Shown here piece by piece: positions 1-8,600 of a DNA stretch of 64,000 nucleotides. The position numbers and the translations under genes are program-made. Location: positions 21,037 to 85,036 of the forward strand of contig NZ_JNWZ01000054.1 of the NCBI RefSeq assembly GCF_000716545.1, given 5' to 3'. Under the pieces are notes generated by a model. The model did no database searches, had not been told where the DNA came from, and saw nothing but the letters and a program-made list of their open reading frames with translations. The stretch is from Kitasatospora phosalacinea. GTDB lineage: Bacteria; Actinomycetota; Actinomycetes; Streptomycetales; Streptomycetaceae. Position 1 is the stretch's first letter, and every line of letters begins with the position of its first letter.

Positions 1-448
1 TCTTGTTGACCGCGTCGATCCGGTTCATGCCCGAGGCGAGGTCGCGCTTGAAGCCGGCGTCCGAGCTGGCGAAGCCGTCGGACAGGGTCTTGCCGACCCG
101 GTCCATGAAGCTCGGGACCTTGATCCGGTCCATGGTCGACTTGGTCTGCTCCAGGGCCTCCCCCGCGTAGTTCATCGCGACGGACGTGTTCTGCGCGTGC
201 GCGGCGGTGGCGGTCATGCCCTGCTGGATCTGCGCGCCCTTCGCCGCGAAGCCCTGCGCGGCGGCGCCCGTCCAGTTCGCGGTGGCGTGCTCGATCGCCG
301 CCTGGAGATCCGCGGCCGCCTGCATCAGCTCCTGGTGCACGTTCTGCCAGTGCTGCCCGACTTCCTTGATCAGTCCGGGATTCGAGCCGCTGACCATGTT
401 CTTGAGCGGGATCAGGGCGTAGTTGTCGAACTGAGTCCTCTGGGCCAT
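1..448 (-). CDS. WXG100-like type VII secretion substrate (C-terminus outside window)
   Basis: The first 149 residues are visible, starting MAQRTQFDNYALIPLKNMVS; the gene runs off the left edge. It is mostly helical and Ala/Gln-rich with a W-T-G turn at about residues 59-61 (ANWTGAAAQGF), the hallmark of WXG100/ESX helical-hairpin proteins. It is already longer than the usual 100 residues, so it is the long type with a C-terminal extension. The start is the ATG at 448, preceded by a GAGGTGAG-type ribosome binding site. It lies 7 bp downstream of a second small ESX-like gene and in the same direction as a mycosin gene, which supports a role as a secreted type VII substrate. The substrate role is inferred from family and context. 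Confidence 0.75.
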   Translation of the reverse strand, partial: MAQRTQFDNYALIPLKNMVSGSNPGLIKEVGQHWQNVHQELMQAAADLQAAIEHATANWTGAAAQGFAAKGAQIQQGMTATAAHAQNTSVAMNYAGEALEQTKSTMDRIKVPSFMDRVGKTLSDGFASSDAGFKRDLASGMNRIDAVNK

Positions 449-455
449 CTCTGAC

Positions 456-779
456 TCACCTCGCCTGGATCTGGGTCATGGTCGCCTGGCCGTCGTCCTC
501 GCGGCCCACGTAACGGTCGTGGACGAGCTGGGTCTTGTCGCCGTACTCGTTGATGAGCGCGTCGATGGACGAGATCGTCTGCGTCAGGAACGCCTGCATG
601 TTCCCGTGCGCGGCGTACAGCGCCCGGGCTTCGGCGAAGTTGCCGCCGAAGGCGTCCGGAGTGATGTCTGTCTTGTACTTGGTGTTCGTCCCGCAGGTGC
701 TGATGTTCTGCTGGAGGGCCCGCAGTCGCTTGACGACTGCCTCCAGCTCTGCAGGGTTCACGCTGTATCCGTCGGACAC
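456..779 (-). CDS. Small ESX-like partner protein (107 aa)
   Basis: A 107-residue protein, size and helical character typical of ESX/WXG100 partners, but it has no W-x-G motif; the expected turn reads FGGNF instead (DAFGGNFAEARAL). The GTG start at 779 is preceded by GGGGGAGAGGG. It contains a single cysteine near residue 29. It is cotranscribed with the WXG100-like gene just downstream and lies downstream of the mycosin gene. I infer that it forms a heterodimer with its neighbour for type VII export; it could also be a secretion-locus chaperone. No enzymatic motif is visible. Confidence 0.65.
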   Translation of the reverse strand: MSDGYSVNPAELEAVVKRLRALQQNISTCGTNTKYKTDITPDAFGGNFAEARALYAAHGNMQAFLTQTISSIDALINEYGDKTQLVHDRYVGREDDGQATMTQIQAR

Positions 780-897
780 GAGGCCCTCTCCCCCTGGAGT
801 GTCGAAAACTTCCCCGTGATGCTGCTCCGGCTGTCGGGTTGTCCGTCAAGCCAGAGCGTTCGATCGTATCGCGCTTGGGCGGTGTACTGACACACCG

Positions 898-2313
898 TCA
901 ACGCGATTGGTTTCCGCCCTGGTACGGGTTGTCGTAGGGCGGTTGCTGCTGGGGCGGGTAGCCATACGGCGGCGGGGGCTGCTGCCCCGGCTGGCCGTAC
1001 GGTTGCTGTGCGGACTGGCCGTACGGCTGTTGACCGGGCTGGCCGTACTGCGGCTGGGCCGGGGGCCACCCCGGCTGGGCGCCGTACGGGCCCGGGGCAC
1101 CGGCCTGGGGCGGCAACTGCTGTGCGCGGTTGCGCTTGCGGCTGCTCGCCACGGCGAGCGCGATGACCACGACGAGCAGCACCAGCAGGGCGCCGGCGAT
1201 GCCCAGGATCAGTGGCAGGGACGATCCTGACGACTGCTTGACGTTCGGCAAGGCTCCCGGGGAGGGGGCCCTGCCGGTGTCCGCGCCGCCGCTGCCCGAG
1301 CCCTTCGAGGTCTCGGCTCCGGCGGACGGGGCGGTTTCGGCACCGGCGGCGGCCAGCGGGCCCTGCGCCGGTCCGGCCGGGATGTTCGCGGTCAGCGCCT
1401 TGTACGGCTGGACGATGCCGTAGCCGTAGTGGGCGTCCGGCAGTTTGGCGGCTCCGGCGGGGGCGGCGGCGGTCTTCACCAGCCGGTTCGCCACCTGGCC
1501 CGGCGTCAGGTCGGGGTACTTGGCGAAGACCAGGGCCGCCGCGGCGGAGACGTACGCGGTGGCGTCCGAGGTGCCGTCGGCCTTGCAGTACTGCTTGGTG
1601 CAGGTGCCCGATCCGATGCCGGCCATCACGATGTCCACGCCTGGTGCGGTCAGCATGAGTTCGGGGCCGTAGTTCGACTTCGCCCAGACCTGCTGGTTTT
1701 TGTCCACCGCACCGACTGCCAGCACGCCGGGGACGTTCGCGGGAGTTCGGACCGGTCCCGCGTCGTTGCCGGCACCCGCCACGACCAACACCTTGTGTTG
1801 GAGGGCGTATGCCACTACCTCGGCAAAGCCGTCGTCCGCTCCTACCGGCGTGACCTGGGAGATGTTGATGACCTTGGCACCGTGCTCGACCGCCCACTTG
1901 ATGCCGTCCTGCATGGATCCACCTTCGCCCCGGTAGATCGGCAGGATCTTGACACCGGGCGCGAGGCCGAGCATCCCCTCGCCGTTGCCGTGGCCGTGGG
2001 CGGCGATCAGGCTCGCCATGCCCGTCCCGTGGTCCTCCGTCGGATTGGTCTCCCGGCCGTTGCCGTCCGGGTCGTACCCGGGCAGCAGCGACCCCGCCAG
2101 GTCCGGGTGGTCCGGCTTCACCCCGGTGTCGATCAACGCGACGGTCACGCCGTCGCCCTTGGTGATCGACCACACCTTGTCGAAGTCGAAGTACTGGTTG
2201 ACCCACTGCGCGTCCCGCACCTGGTCCGCCGACGCCACCGGCGCCGACGTGAACAGCGTGCCCGCTGTCAGGGCCGTCGCGCCGAGCACGCCCGCCAGTC
2301 TGGTCAGCCTCAT
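898..2313 (-). CDS. mycP: Type VII secretion-associated subtilisin-like protease (mycosin)
   Basis: A 471-residue S8 serine protease. It has an N-terminal signal peptide (MRLTRLAGVLGATALTAG), the catalytic Asp in VALIDTGV, His in EDHGTGMASLIAAHG and Ser in GTSDATAYVSA, then a Pro/Ser/Gly linker and one C-terminal membrane helix (SLPLILGIAGALLVLLVVV). This signal-protease-helix layout is that of mycosins, which anchor outside the membrane and act with type VII secretion machinery. The ATG at 2313 is chosen because it directly begins the signal peptide; an in-frame GTG lies just before it. Unusually, about 80 residues rich in Pro, Gly, Gln and Tyr (PYGQPGQQ repeats) follow the helix and should be cytosolic. 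The two ESX-like genes follow downstream. Confidence 0.88.
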   Translation of the reverse strand: MRLTRLAGVLGATALTAGTLFTSAPVASADQVRDAQWVNQYFDFDKVWSITKGDGVTVALIDTGVKPDHPDLAGSLLPGYDPDGNGRETNPTEDHGTGMASLIAAHGHGNGEGMLGLAPGVKILPIYRGEGGSMQDGIKWAVEHGAKVINISQVTPVGADDGFAEVVAYALQHKVLVVAGAGNDAGPVRTPANVPGVLAVGAVDKNQQVWAKSNYGPELMLTAPGVDIVMAGIGSGTCTKQYCKADGTSDATAYVSAAAALVFAKYPDLTPGQVANRLVKTAAAPAGAAKLPDAHYGYGIVQPYKALTANIPAGPAQGPLAAAGAETAPSAGAETSKGSGSGGADTGRAPSPGALPNVKQSSGSSLPLILGIAGALLVLLVVVIALAVASSRKRNRAQQLPPQAGAPGPYGAQPGWPPAQPQYGQPGQQPYGQSAQQPYGQPGQQPPPPYGYPPQQQPPYDNPYQGGNQSR

Positions 2314-2587
2314 CACACACCCCGTCGGTCGACAGCCCGTCCGCCCTAGCAACGCCCCCGGAACGCGGGACGGTTCCGATCGTATCGTCCGTCACCCGGC
2401 CGGACACGGCCGCCCGTGACGGGACCGCTACATTTCACCGGACCATGACTCCCCGTCGGCCGCCCCCGCGCGGGAGGAGACCGGTCGCATCGCCCACGGA
2501 GGGTCCGGCGGTGGGCGGGGAAAGCGGCCGGTGGGGGTGGTGGGGGGCTGTGCTATGAATGGCGCGTCGTTCACCCAGGGGGATCTC

Positions 2588-4138
2588 GTGACGTACCCGC
2601 CGCAGCCCGGTGCTCCCGCGCCGGGCCAGCCGCCCTACCAGCAGCAGCCGTATCCGCAGGCTCCGTACCAGCAGGCTCCGTACCAGCAGCAACAGCCTTA
2701 CCCGGTACAGCAGTTCCCGCCGTACGGGGTGCCGGGGCAGCAGCCGCCACCGCCGCCCCGGCGGGGTGGGGCGGGGCGGACGCTGGCCTGCCTGGGGGTG
2801 TCGCTGGTCGTGCTGCTGGGGGTCGCGGTGGGCGGGGTGGTGGTGCTGCGCGCGGTCCGGCAGCCGCCGAAGATGGACGCGTTGAAGTCCGACACCGAGC
2901 CCTGGCAGAAGCTCACCAAGGGGCTGACGGACGCGCTGGCGGCCAAGGACGAGGAGGCGTTCGTCAAGCCGTTCGCGGCGGGGGCGACCAAGGAGAAGCA
3001 GCGGAAGGTGTTCCGCAACCTGGTCAAGATCCCCTGGGCGACGGCCCGTTGGGAGAGCAGCCTGGTGATCGACGGGCGGCTGACGGTGGACTTCGTGCAC
3101 CAGGTGAAGGGGGTGGACAACTACCCGATCAGCGAGCGCTACGAGTGGAGGGTCCTGGGCCCCGACACCAAGGCGACCGGGGCGGGGCCGGAGACGGCGG
3201 TGCCCGAGGGCGCGGAGGTGGTCACCGAGGTCGGCGGCCCCACCGACAACCGGGGCAAGACCATGAGCGACGGCTACTACCCGTCCCCGTGGGACGCGTA
3301 CGACGAGCTGTCCGTGCAGGTCCGGGACCACCTGGTGGTGATGTCCGACAAGGGCCAGGAGGCCGAGCTGAACCGGGACGCGGACGTCCTGGCCCGGGCG
3401 GCGAAGGACGACCTGGACGCCTGGCAGAAGTGCGCGCCGGCGCCGACCGGGAAGACCAAGGGGGCCGAGGGCTTCTTCGTGGTGCTGGAGAAGAACCGGG
3501 ACGTCTACAACAAGCTGTACCAGGGCGACGGGAAGCCGGACGACAGCCTGGAGGCCGGCGTCAACATGTCGGTCTGGGCGTCGTCCTCGGCGCAGCCCGA
3601 CCCGGGCCGGCCGGTGATCGGCGGCAGCCGGATCGTGATCGACACCACCGACGGCCGCTTCACGGGCAAGCAGTGGCAGGAGGGCGTGACGAACATCGGC
3701 CGGCACGAGATGGCGCACGCGACCGTCGCCACGCTGGTCTCCTCGGACGGGACGTACGCGCCGACGGACCGCCGGCAGGACTGGGTCGCCGAGGGCTTCG
3801 GCGAGTACATGGCGCTGCGCGGCAAGGACGACCGGGCCCGCGAGGACCTGGCCGTCGTGAAGCAGGTGTCCTTCGACGGGAAACTGCCCGGCGACGGGGA
3901 GGACTTCTACTCCTTCGACGCCGCCCGGCGCTCCGCGAACTACGCGCTGGCCGGTGACGCGCTGCGGTACATGGCGTCGAAGTACGGGGACGCCAAGGTC
4001 TGCGGGTTCGTGGCGGCGCAGTACACCCGGCCGAAGGAGTACGAGCAGCAGATCGCCGCGGCGACCGGGCAGCCCCTGGACCAGTTCCAGTCGGCCTGGG
4101 CGGCGCACGTCCGCGCCACGGCGTCCGTCCGCCGCTGA
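2588..4138 (+). CDS. Membrane-anchored putative gluzincin metallopeptidase
   Basis: A 516-residue protein of unassigned family. Residues 1-60 are rich in Pro, Gln and Tyr (QAPYQQAPYQQQQPYP), followed by a membrane helix at about 65-88 (TLACLGVSLVVLLGVAVGGV) and an exported domain. At about residue 372 it has HEMAH, an HExxH zinc motif, and about 28 residues later WVAEGFGEYMA, a candidate third Glu ligand, as in MA-clan (gluzincin) peptidases. The start is the GTG at 2588, preceded by AGGGGGATCTC; an upstream ATG at 2531 lacks as good a binding site. It is transcribed divergently from the mycosin gene. Peptidase activity is inferred from the motif only; the substrate is unknown. Confidence 0.72.
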   Translation: MTYPPQPGAPAPGQPPYQQQPYPQAPYQQAPYQQQQPYPVQQFPPYGVPGQQPPPPPRRGGAGRTLACLGVSLVVLLGVAVGGVVVLRAVRQPPKMDALKSDTEPWQKLTKGLTDALAAKDEEAFVKPFAAGATKEKQRKVFRNLVKIPWATARWESSLVIDGRLTVDFVHQVKGVDNYPISERYEWRVLGPDTKATGAGPETAVPEGAEVVTEVGGPTDNRGKTMSDGYYPSPWDAYDELSVQVRDHLVVMSDKGQEAELNRDADVLARAAKDDLDAWQKCAPAPTGKTKGAEGFFVVLEKNRDVYNKLYQGDGKPDDSLEAGVNMSVWASSSAQPDPGRPVIGGSRIVIDTTDGRFTGKQWQEGVTNIGRHEMAHATVATLVSSDGTYAPTDRRQDWVAEGFGEYMALRGKDDRAREDLAVVKQVSFDGKLPGDGEDFYSFDAARRSANYALAGDALRYMASKYGDAKVCGFVAAQYTRPKEYEQQIAAATGQPLDQFQSAWAAHVRATASVRR

Positions 4139-4154
4139 CCGACGGCCCGGGCCG

Positions 4155-4183
4155 CGGCCCCCGCCCGTCGCGGGCGGGGGCCG
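4155..4183. terminator. Bidirectional hairpin between convergent genes
   Basis: Perfect 13-bp GC-rich stem (4155-4167 with 4171-4183) and a 3-nt loop (TCG). It sits between the stops of the convergent peptidase-like gene and the molybdenum-subunit gene, so it can serve both. There is no strong U tract, as is common in this lineage. Confidence 0.7.
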
Positions 4184-6505
4184 TCAGGCCAGGACGGTGG
4201 CGTCCTCCGGCAGGATCGGCAGCCGCCCGACCGGCAGCCCGGTGGCGGCCCGGACGGCGGCCGCGACCGCGGCGGGGGCGACCACGGCGGGCACCGCGCT
4301 GACCGCCTTGGCGCCGAACGGGGCGACCACGTCGCGCTCCTCCAGCAGGGCGGCGATCCGGACGTCGGGGGTGTCCAGCGCGGTGGGCAGCCGGTAGCCG
4401 GTGAGCGAGGCGTTGACGGGCACGCCGCCCTCGGTGCGCAGGTTCTCCAGCAGGGCGAGGCCGACGCCCTGGGCGACGGCGCCCTCGATCCGGTCCTCGA
4501 TCTGCCGGGGGTTGAGCGCCCGGCCGACGTCCTGGGCCACGGTGACGTCGACGACCCGGACGGCGCCGAGTTCGATGTCGACGTCGACGACGGCCCGCAT
4601 CGCGCAGAACGCGATGGAGACGAACGCGTCACCCTGCCCGGTCTCGGGGTCGAGCGGCTCGGTGGGGTGCGGCCGGCACTGGGCGGTGGCCCAGAGCTCG
4701 CGGCCCTCCAGCGCCTCGCTGACCGGCATCCCGAGCACGCCGTCGTAGCTGGTGATCTTCCCGTCGTTGATGGTGAGCAGTTCGACGGACATGCCGAAGT
4801 CGGCGGCGATCGGCTGCAGCATCTGGTGGCGGACCATCAGCGCGGCCCGCTCGACGGCGCCGCCGGAGACCCAGGTGTGCCGGCCGCGGGCGGACGGGCC
4901 GGCCGCGGACTGGTCGGAGTCGACGGGCGCGATGTACACCTCGCTGACGCCGAGCACCGACTGCACGATCTGCCGGGCGAGGGTGGCGAAGCCCTGCCCG
5001 GAGTCGACGGCCGCGCAGATCACGGTGGCGTGGTCGCCGGAGACCCGGACGGTCGCGGTGGAGACCTCGTCCTCGCCCTCGGCGCCGAGCATGTGCACCA
5101 TGCCCACCGCGTAGCCGATGCCGCGCCGCACCGCGGCGGGGTCGCCCGCGCCGCCGGGGCCGCCGGGCAGCAGCCAGTCGGCCTCCGGGTCGTCCAGCGG
5201 GAGGGCGGGCAGCGGGGCCCCGTCGAGCGCGTCGAGCAGCGCGGCGACGGGGGCGGGGCAGGTGACGGCCTGTCCGGTGGGCAGCGGGTCGCCGGTGGCC
5301 ATGGCGTTGCGGCGGCGGATCTCCACCGGGTCGACGCCGAGCTGCCGGGCGATCTGGTCGAGCTGCGACTCGTACGCGAAGCAGGTCTGCAGGGCGCCCT
5401 CGCCGCGCATCCGGCCGGCCGGCGGGTTGTTGGTGCGCACCGCCCAGGCGTCGACGAACACGTTGGGGCAGGTGTAGGGGCCGACCGAGAAGGCGACGGC
5501 GGAGGCCAGCGCCTCGGCGGAGACGTCGGCGTAGGCGCCGCCGTCGAGCAGGATCTGCGCCTCGACCTTGACCAGCCGGCCCTCGGCGTCGGCGTGGTGG
5601 CGGTAGCGCAGCAGGGCGGGGTGCCGGGTGGTGTGGGCCTGGAAGGACTCGGCGCGGGTGAGCGTCATCTTGACCGGCCGGCCGGTGCGCAGCGCGAGCA
5701 GCGCCAGGGTGACCTGGAAGGAGAGGTCCTCCCGGTCGCTGCTGGCGCCGGGGACGCCGGTGACGACCAGGCGGACCCGGTCGGGGTCGATGCCCAGGCA
5801 GGCGGCGGTGCGGTCGCGGTCGCCGTGCGGGTCGGTGGAGGACAGGTGCAGTTCGACGCCGCCGTCGGGGCGGGGCACGGCGAGTCCGGCCTCGGCGCCG
5901 ATCGGGGCCGGGTCCTGCCGGCCGACCTGGTAGAGGCCCTCGACGACGATCTCGCCGACCGCGTCCGGGTCTCCGGTGCGCAGCGGCAGGTGGCGCAGCA
6001 GGTTGCCGTCGGGGTGCAGCGGGGGGGCGTGGAAGGCGGCCTCGGGGTCGGTGACGGGCTCCAGCACCTCGTACTCGACCAGGATCGAGGCGGCGGCCAG
6101 CCGGGCGGTGTCGGGGTGGTCGGCGGCGACGGCGGCGACGGGCTCGCCGTGGTGGCGCACGACGCCGGCGGCGAGCACCGGGCGGTCGGCGGTGACCGTG
6201 CCGGCGGGGGCGCCGTCGGGGGTGCCGTCGGGGCCCGGGGGCAGGTCGGCGGCGGTGACCACGGCGTGCACGCCGGGGATGGCGAGGGCGGGGGCGGTGT
6301 TCACCGAGACGATCCGGGCGTGCGGGTGCGGGGAGCGCAGCACGGCGCCCCACAGCAGTCCTTCGGCCCACAGGTCGGCGGCGTAGGGGTAGATGCCCAG
6401 CGCCTTGGGGAGGGCGTCGGTGCGCAGCGGGGAGGTGCCGAGGCCGGTGGTGCCGGTCTCGTGGTCCGCGGGGGCGGCCGCCGGGAGCTCGGTGGCGGAG
6501 GTCAT
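4184..6505 (-). CDS. Xanthine dehydrogenase-family molybdopterin-binding subunit (divergent active site)
   Basis: A 773-residue large subunit of a molybdenum hydroxylase. The N-terminal a/b hammerhead domain (GIYPYAADLWAEGLLWGAVLRSPHPHARI) is followed by two molybdopterin-binding domains, including DSGQGFATLARQIV. Several canonical motifs are altered: the usual GGAFGG before the RED sequence reads GVPGASSDRED (about residue 250), the usual RGFG reads MRGEGALQ (about 365), and the C-terminal G-x-G-E motif carrying the catalytic Glu reads FGAKAVSAVP (about 730). From memory, a Streptomyces subfamily shares this last motif, so this may be a family trait. The ATG at 6505 overlaps the stop of the Fe-S subunit gene (ATGA), indicating coupling. 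The substrate is unknown; xanthine oxidation should not be assumed. Confidence 0.85.
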   Translation of the reverse strand: MTSATELPAAAPADHETGTTGLGTSPLRTDALPKALGIYPYAADLWAEGLLWGAVLRSPHPHARIVSVNTAPALAIPGVHAVVTAADLPPGPDGTPDGAPAGTVTADRPVLAAGVVRHHGEPVAAVAADHPDTARLAAASILVEYEVLEPVTDPEAAFHAPPLHPDGNLLRHLPLRTGDPDAVGEIVVEGLYQVGRQDPAPIGAEAGLAVPRPDGGVELHLSSTDPHGDRDRTAACLGIDPDRVRLVVTGVPGASSDREDLSFQVTLALLALRTGRPVKMTLTRAESFQAHTTRHPALLRYRHHADAEGRLVKVEAQILLDGGAYADVSAEALASAVAFSVGPYTCPNVFVDAWAVRTNNPPAGRMRGEGALQTCFAYESQLDQIARQLGVDPVEIRRRNAMATGDPLPTGQAVTCPAPVAALLDALDGAPLPALPLDDPEADWLLPGGPGGAGDPAAVRRGIGYAVGMVHMLGAEGEDEVSTATVRVSGDHATVICAAVDSGQGFATLARQIVQSVLGVSEVYIAPVDSDQSAAGPSARGRHTWVSGGAVERAALMVRHQMLQPIAADFGMSVELLTINDGKITSYDGVLGMPVSEALEGRELWATAQCRPHPTEPLDPETGQGDAFVSIAFCAMRAVVDVDIELGAVRVVDVTVAQDVGRALNPRQIEDRIEGAVAQGVGLALLENLRTEGGVPVNASLTGYRLPTALDTPDVRIAALLEERDVVAPFGAKAVSAVPAVVAPAAVAAAVRAATGLPVGRLPILPEDATVLA

Positions 6506-7470
6506 GCGTTCTCGTCCTCGGGGAGGCGGATGCCGTGGGCGGGGGTGGCGTCGTAGCCGGGGTACTGGGCGCCGTAGCCGTCGGTGGCGTAGACGGTGCC
6601 GTCGTAGGCGCCCGCGTCCTGGTAGGTGGCGGTGCCGAACGGGTCGGTGCCCGCGGGGGCGGTGCCGAACGGGTCGGTGCCCGCGGGGCCGTGCTGCCAG
6701 TCGGCCGGGACGGCGGTGCCGTGCGGCGGGGTGGGCGGGTAGGCGTAGCCGCCGGCCCGCGGGGTCTCGCCCTGCGGCTGGGCGGGGATCAGCTGGTCGG
6801 CCTCGTGCCAGAGTTCGGAGTCGGCGTACAGCGGGAGCTCGCCGCCCTGGTCGGGCTGCGGCGGGGGCGCGGCGGCCGGGGCCGGCTGTTCGGCGGCCGG
6901 GCCCGCGGCGGCGGCCTGTTCGGCGGCGTCGAGTTCGGCTTCCAGGGCGGCTTCGCGGGCGTCGGCGACGGCCTGGACGGCGGCGAGCGCGCCCCGGTAC
7001 CCGGTGCAGCGGCACAGGTTGCCGCACAGCGCCTGGCGGGCCTCGACCTCGCCGGGCCGGTGGTTGCGCTGCAGCAGGTCGTGCACGGCCATGGCGAGGC
7101 CGGGGGTGCAGTAGCCGCACTGGACGGCGCCGGAGTCGGCCAGCGCCTGCTGGACGTCGCTGGCGCCGCCCGCGCCGGACAGGCCCTCGACGGTGCCGAT
7201 CTCGCTGTCGGCGGCGAGCGCGGCGGGCACCAGGCAGCCGTTGACCAGCTGCCCGTCGACCTGGACCGAGCAGGCCCCGCACTCGCCCTGTTCGCAGCCG
7301 TCCTTGGCGCCGGCCAGGCCGAGCCGCTCGCGCAGCACGTACAGCAGGCTCTCGCCGATCCAGGCGTCGGTGACGGGCCGTTCGACGCCGTTGACGCGCA
7401 GCGTGTACGAGGCGGTGGGGCGCACGTCGCCGGTGAGCGCCCCGGGGTGGTTCAGCAGTTCGTCCGTCAC
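6502..7470 (-). CDS. [2Fe-2S] subunit of molybdenum-hydroxylase-like complex with long repetitive tail
   Basis: A 322-residue protein. Residues 10-165 form the usual two-domain small subunit: a plant-type ferredoxin cluster site (GCEQGECGACSV with a later NGCL) and the second cluster site (CGYCTPG and CGNLCRCTGY). These relay electrons from the molybdenum centre to FAD. Typical small subunits end near residue 165; this one continues for about 155 residues through an Ala/Glu-rich coil-like part and a Pro/Gly/Tyr-rich tail that includes the tandem unit GTDPFGTAPA. The GTG start at 7470 overlaps the stop of the FAD-subunit gene (GTGA). It ends in an ATGA overlap with the large-subunit gene. The function of the tail is unknown. 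Confidence 0.88.
   Translation of the reverse strand: MTDELLNHPGALTGDVRPTASYTLRVNGVERPVTDAWIGESLLYVLRERLGLAGAKDGCEQGECGACSVQVDGQLVNGCLVPAALAADSEIGTVEGLSGAGGASDVQQALADSGAVQCGYCTPGLAMAVHDLLQRNHRPGEVEARQALCGNLCRCTGYRGALAAVQAVADAREAALEAELDAAEQAAAAGPAAEQPAPAAAPPPQPDQGGELPLYADSELWHEADQLIPAQPQGETPRAGGYAYPPTPPHGTAVPADWQHGPAGTDPFGTAPAGTDPFGTATYQDAGAYDGTVYATDGYGAQYPGYDATPAHGIRLPEDENA
6631..6690 (-). repeat. Two near-identical 30-bp tandem units in the Fe-S subunit tail
   Basis: Positions 6631-6660 and 6661-6690 are almost identical 30-bp units, each starting GGTGCCGAACGGGTCGGTGC on the plus strand. They encode a repeated GTDPFGTA peptide in the C-terminal tail. The number is a multiple of three, so copy-number changes keep the reading frame. 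Confidence 0.85.
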
Positions 7471-8363
7471 TTGAGCGCCCTTCCCAGTGCCCGGCGGGCC
7501 AGCACCGCCACGGTACGCCGCAGGCGGGCCGCGTCCGCGCCCGCCCCCTCTCCGTGTGCCCCGCCCTCGGGGACGCACGCCCCGGCCACGTACTCGCCGA
7601 AGGCGACGAGCGCGGCGGGGTCGATCAGCACCGCGCCCTCGGCGCCGCGGGCGTCCCAGTCGATGCAGCCGGCCACCCAGCTCTCGGCCTCCAGCGGCCG
7701 CAGCGGGACGGGGGCGACGGCGCCGACGGCGCAGCGCACGCCGCGCCGGGCGGGGTCGAGGACGAGGGCGACGGAGGCGGCGGCGCGGGCCGGGCCGCTG
7801 CGGCCGCTGGACTTCAGGAACACCTGGGGGGCGTGCAGCAGCGGGACCCGCACCCAGGTGAGCAGTTCGCCGGGGCGCAGCGGGTCGAGGCCGGTGAGCA
7901 GGTGGCTGACCGGTACGTCGCGGACGGCGCCGGCCCGGGCGAGGGTGGCGGTGGCCTCCAGGGCGGCGAGCACCGGGAGGGTGTCGCCGGCCGGGGCCGC
8001 GGTGGCGATGTTGCCGCCGAGGGTGCCGACGTTGCGCACCTGCGGGGGGCCCGCGGTGCGGGCGGCGTCGGCGAGGGCGGGGATGAGCGCGGCGAAGTCG
8101 GGGCGGTCCATCCGGGCGTGGGTGAGCCCGGCCCCGAGGACGGCGGTGCCGCCGTCCTCGTAGCGCCAGCCGCGCAGTTCGGTGATCCGGCCGAGTCCGA
8201 TCAGTGCGGCGGGCCGCAGCCGCCCCGCGTTGACGGCCTCCATCAGGTCGGTGGCACCCGCCACCGGTACCGCCCCCGGGGTGGCGGCGAGCGCTTCGAC
8301 GGCCTCGTCGACCGAGGCCGGCAACATGATCGTCCGGTTCACCAGGTTCCCACCGTGCTCCAT
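7467..8363 (-). CDS. FAD-binding subunit of molybdenum-hydroxylase-like complex
   Basis: A 298-residue FAD-binding protein of the CoxM/XdhB type. The N-terminal PCMH-type FAD domain includes AVPVAGATDLMEAVNAG and NVGTLGGNIATAAPAGDTLP, the two flavin-binding loops; the CO dehydrogenase flavoprotein C-terminal domain follows. It passes electrons from the Fe-S subunit to an acceptor. I chose the ATG at 8363 (MEHGGNLVNRTIMLPAS); starts further up at 8456 add sequence unlike the family, and a start at MLPAS is also possible. It is first of three overlapping genes (GTGA then ATGA overlaps), so the complex is made from one mRNA. Confidence 0.87.
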   Translation of the reverse strand: MEHGGNLVNRTIMLPASVDEAVEALAATPGAVPVAGATDLMEAVNAGRLRPAALIGLGRITELRGWRYEDGGTAVLGAGLTHARMDRPDFAALIPALADAARTAGPPQVRNVGTLGGNIATAAPAGDTLPVLAALEATATLARAGAVRDVPVSHLLTGLDPLRPGELLTWVRVPLLHAPQVFLKSSGRSGPARAAASVALVLDPARRGVRCAVGAVAPVPLRPLEAESWVAGCIDWDARGAEGAVLIDPAALVAFGEYVAGACVPEGGAHGEGAGADAARLRRTVAVLARRALGRALK

Positions 8364-8600
8364 TTGCAGTGCGGCCTGCCGCCCGTAGGGTACGGGCGAT
8401 CGGTGCGGGTTGGGCAACTCTGGCACACAAAGACCGCTGATCACTTCCCGGGTCACGGACAGGTCCGAACAACTCGGGACAACTCCGGACGCGGCCGCGA
8501 TCGGCGCGTGTCCGAGGTGATCGGTTGTTCACCTGGTCACGACGATCGGGCCGCGCCCGGAGTTCCCCCTCCCTGACTCTCCGTCACCGGCTCCGCGGGC

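Noticed and set aside
2435..4108. Long open frame antisense to the HExxH protein
   Set aside because: Shadow of the GC-rich plus-strand gene; its composition is Arg/Pro/Gly/Val-rich with no domain and no ribosome binding site.
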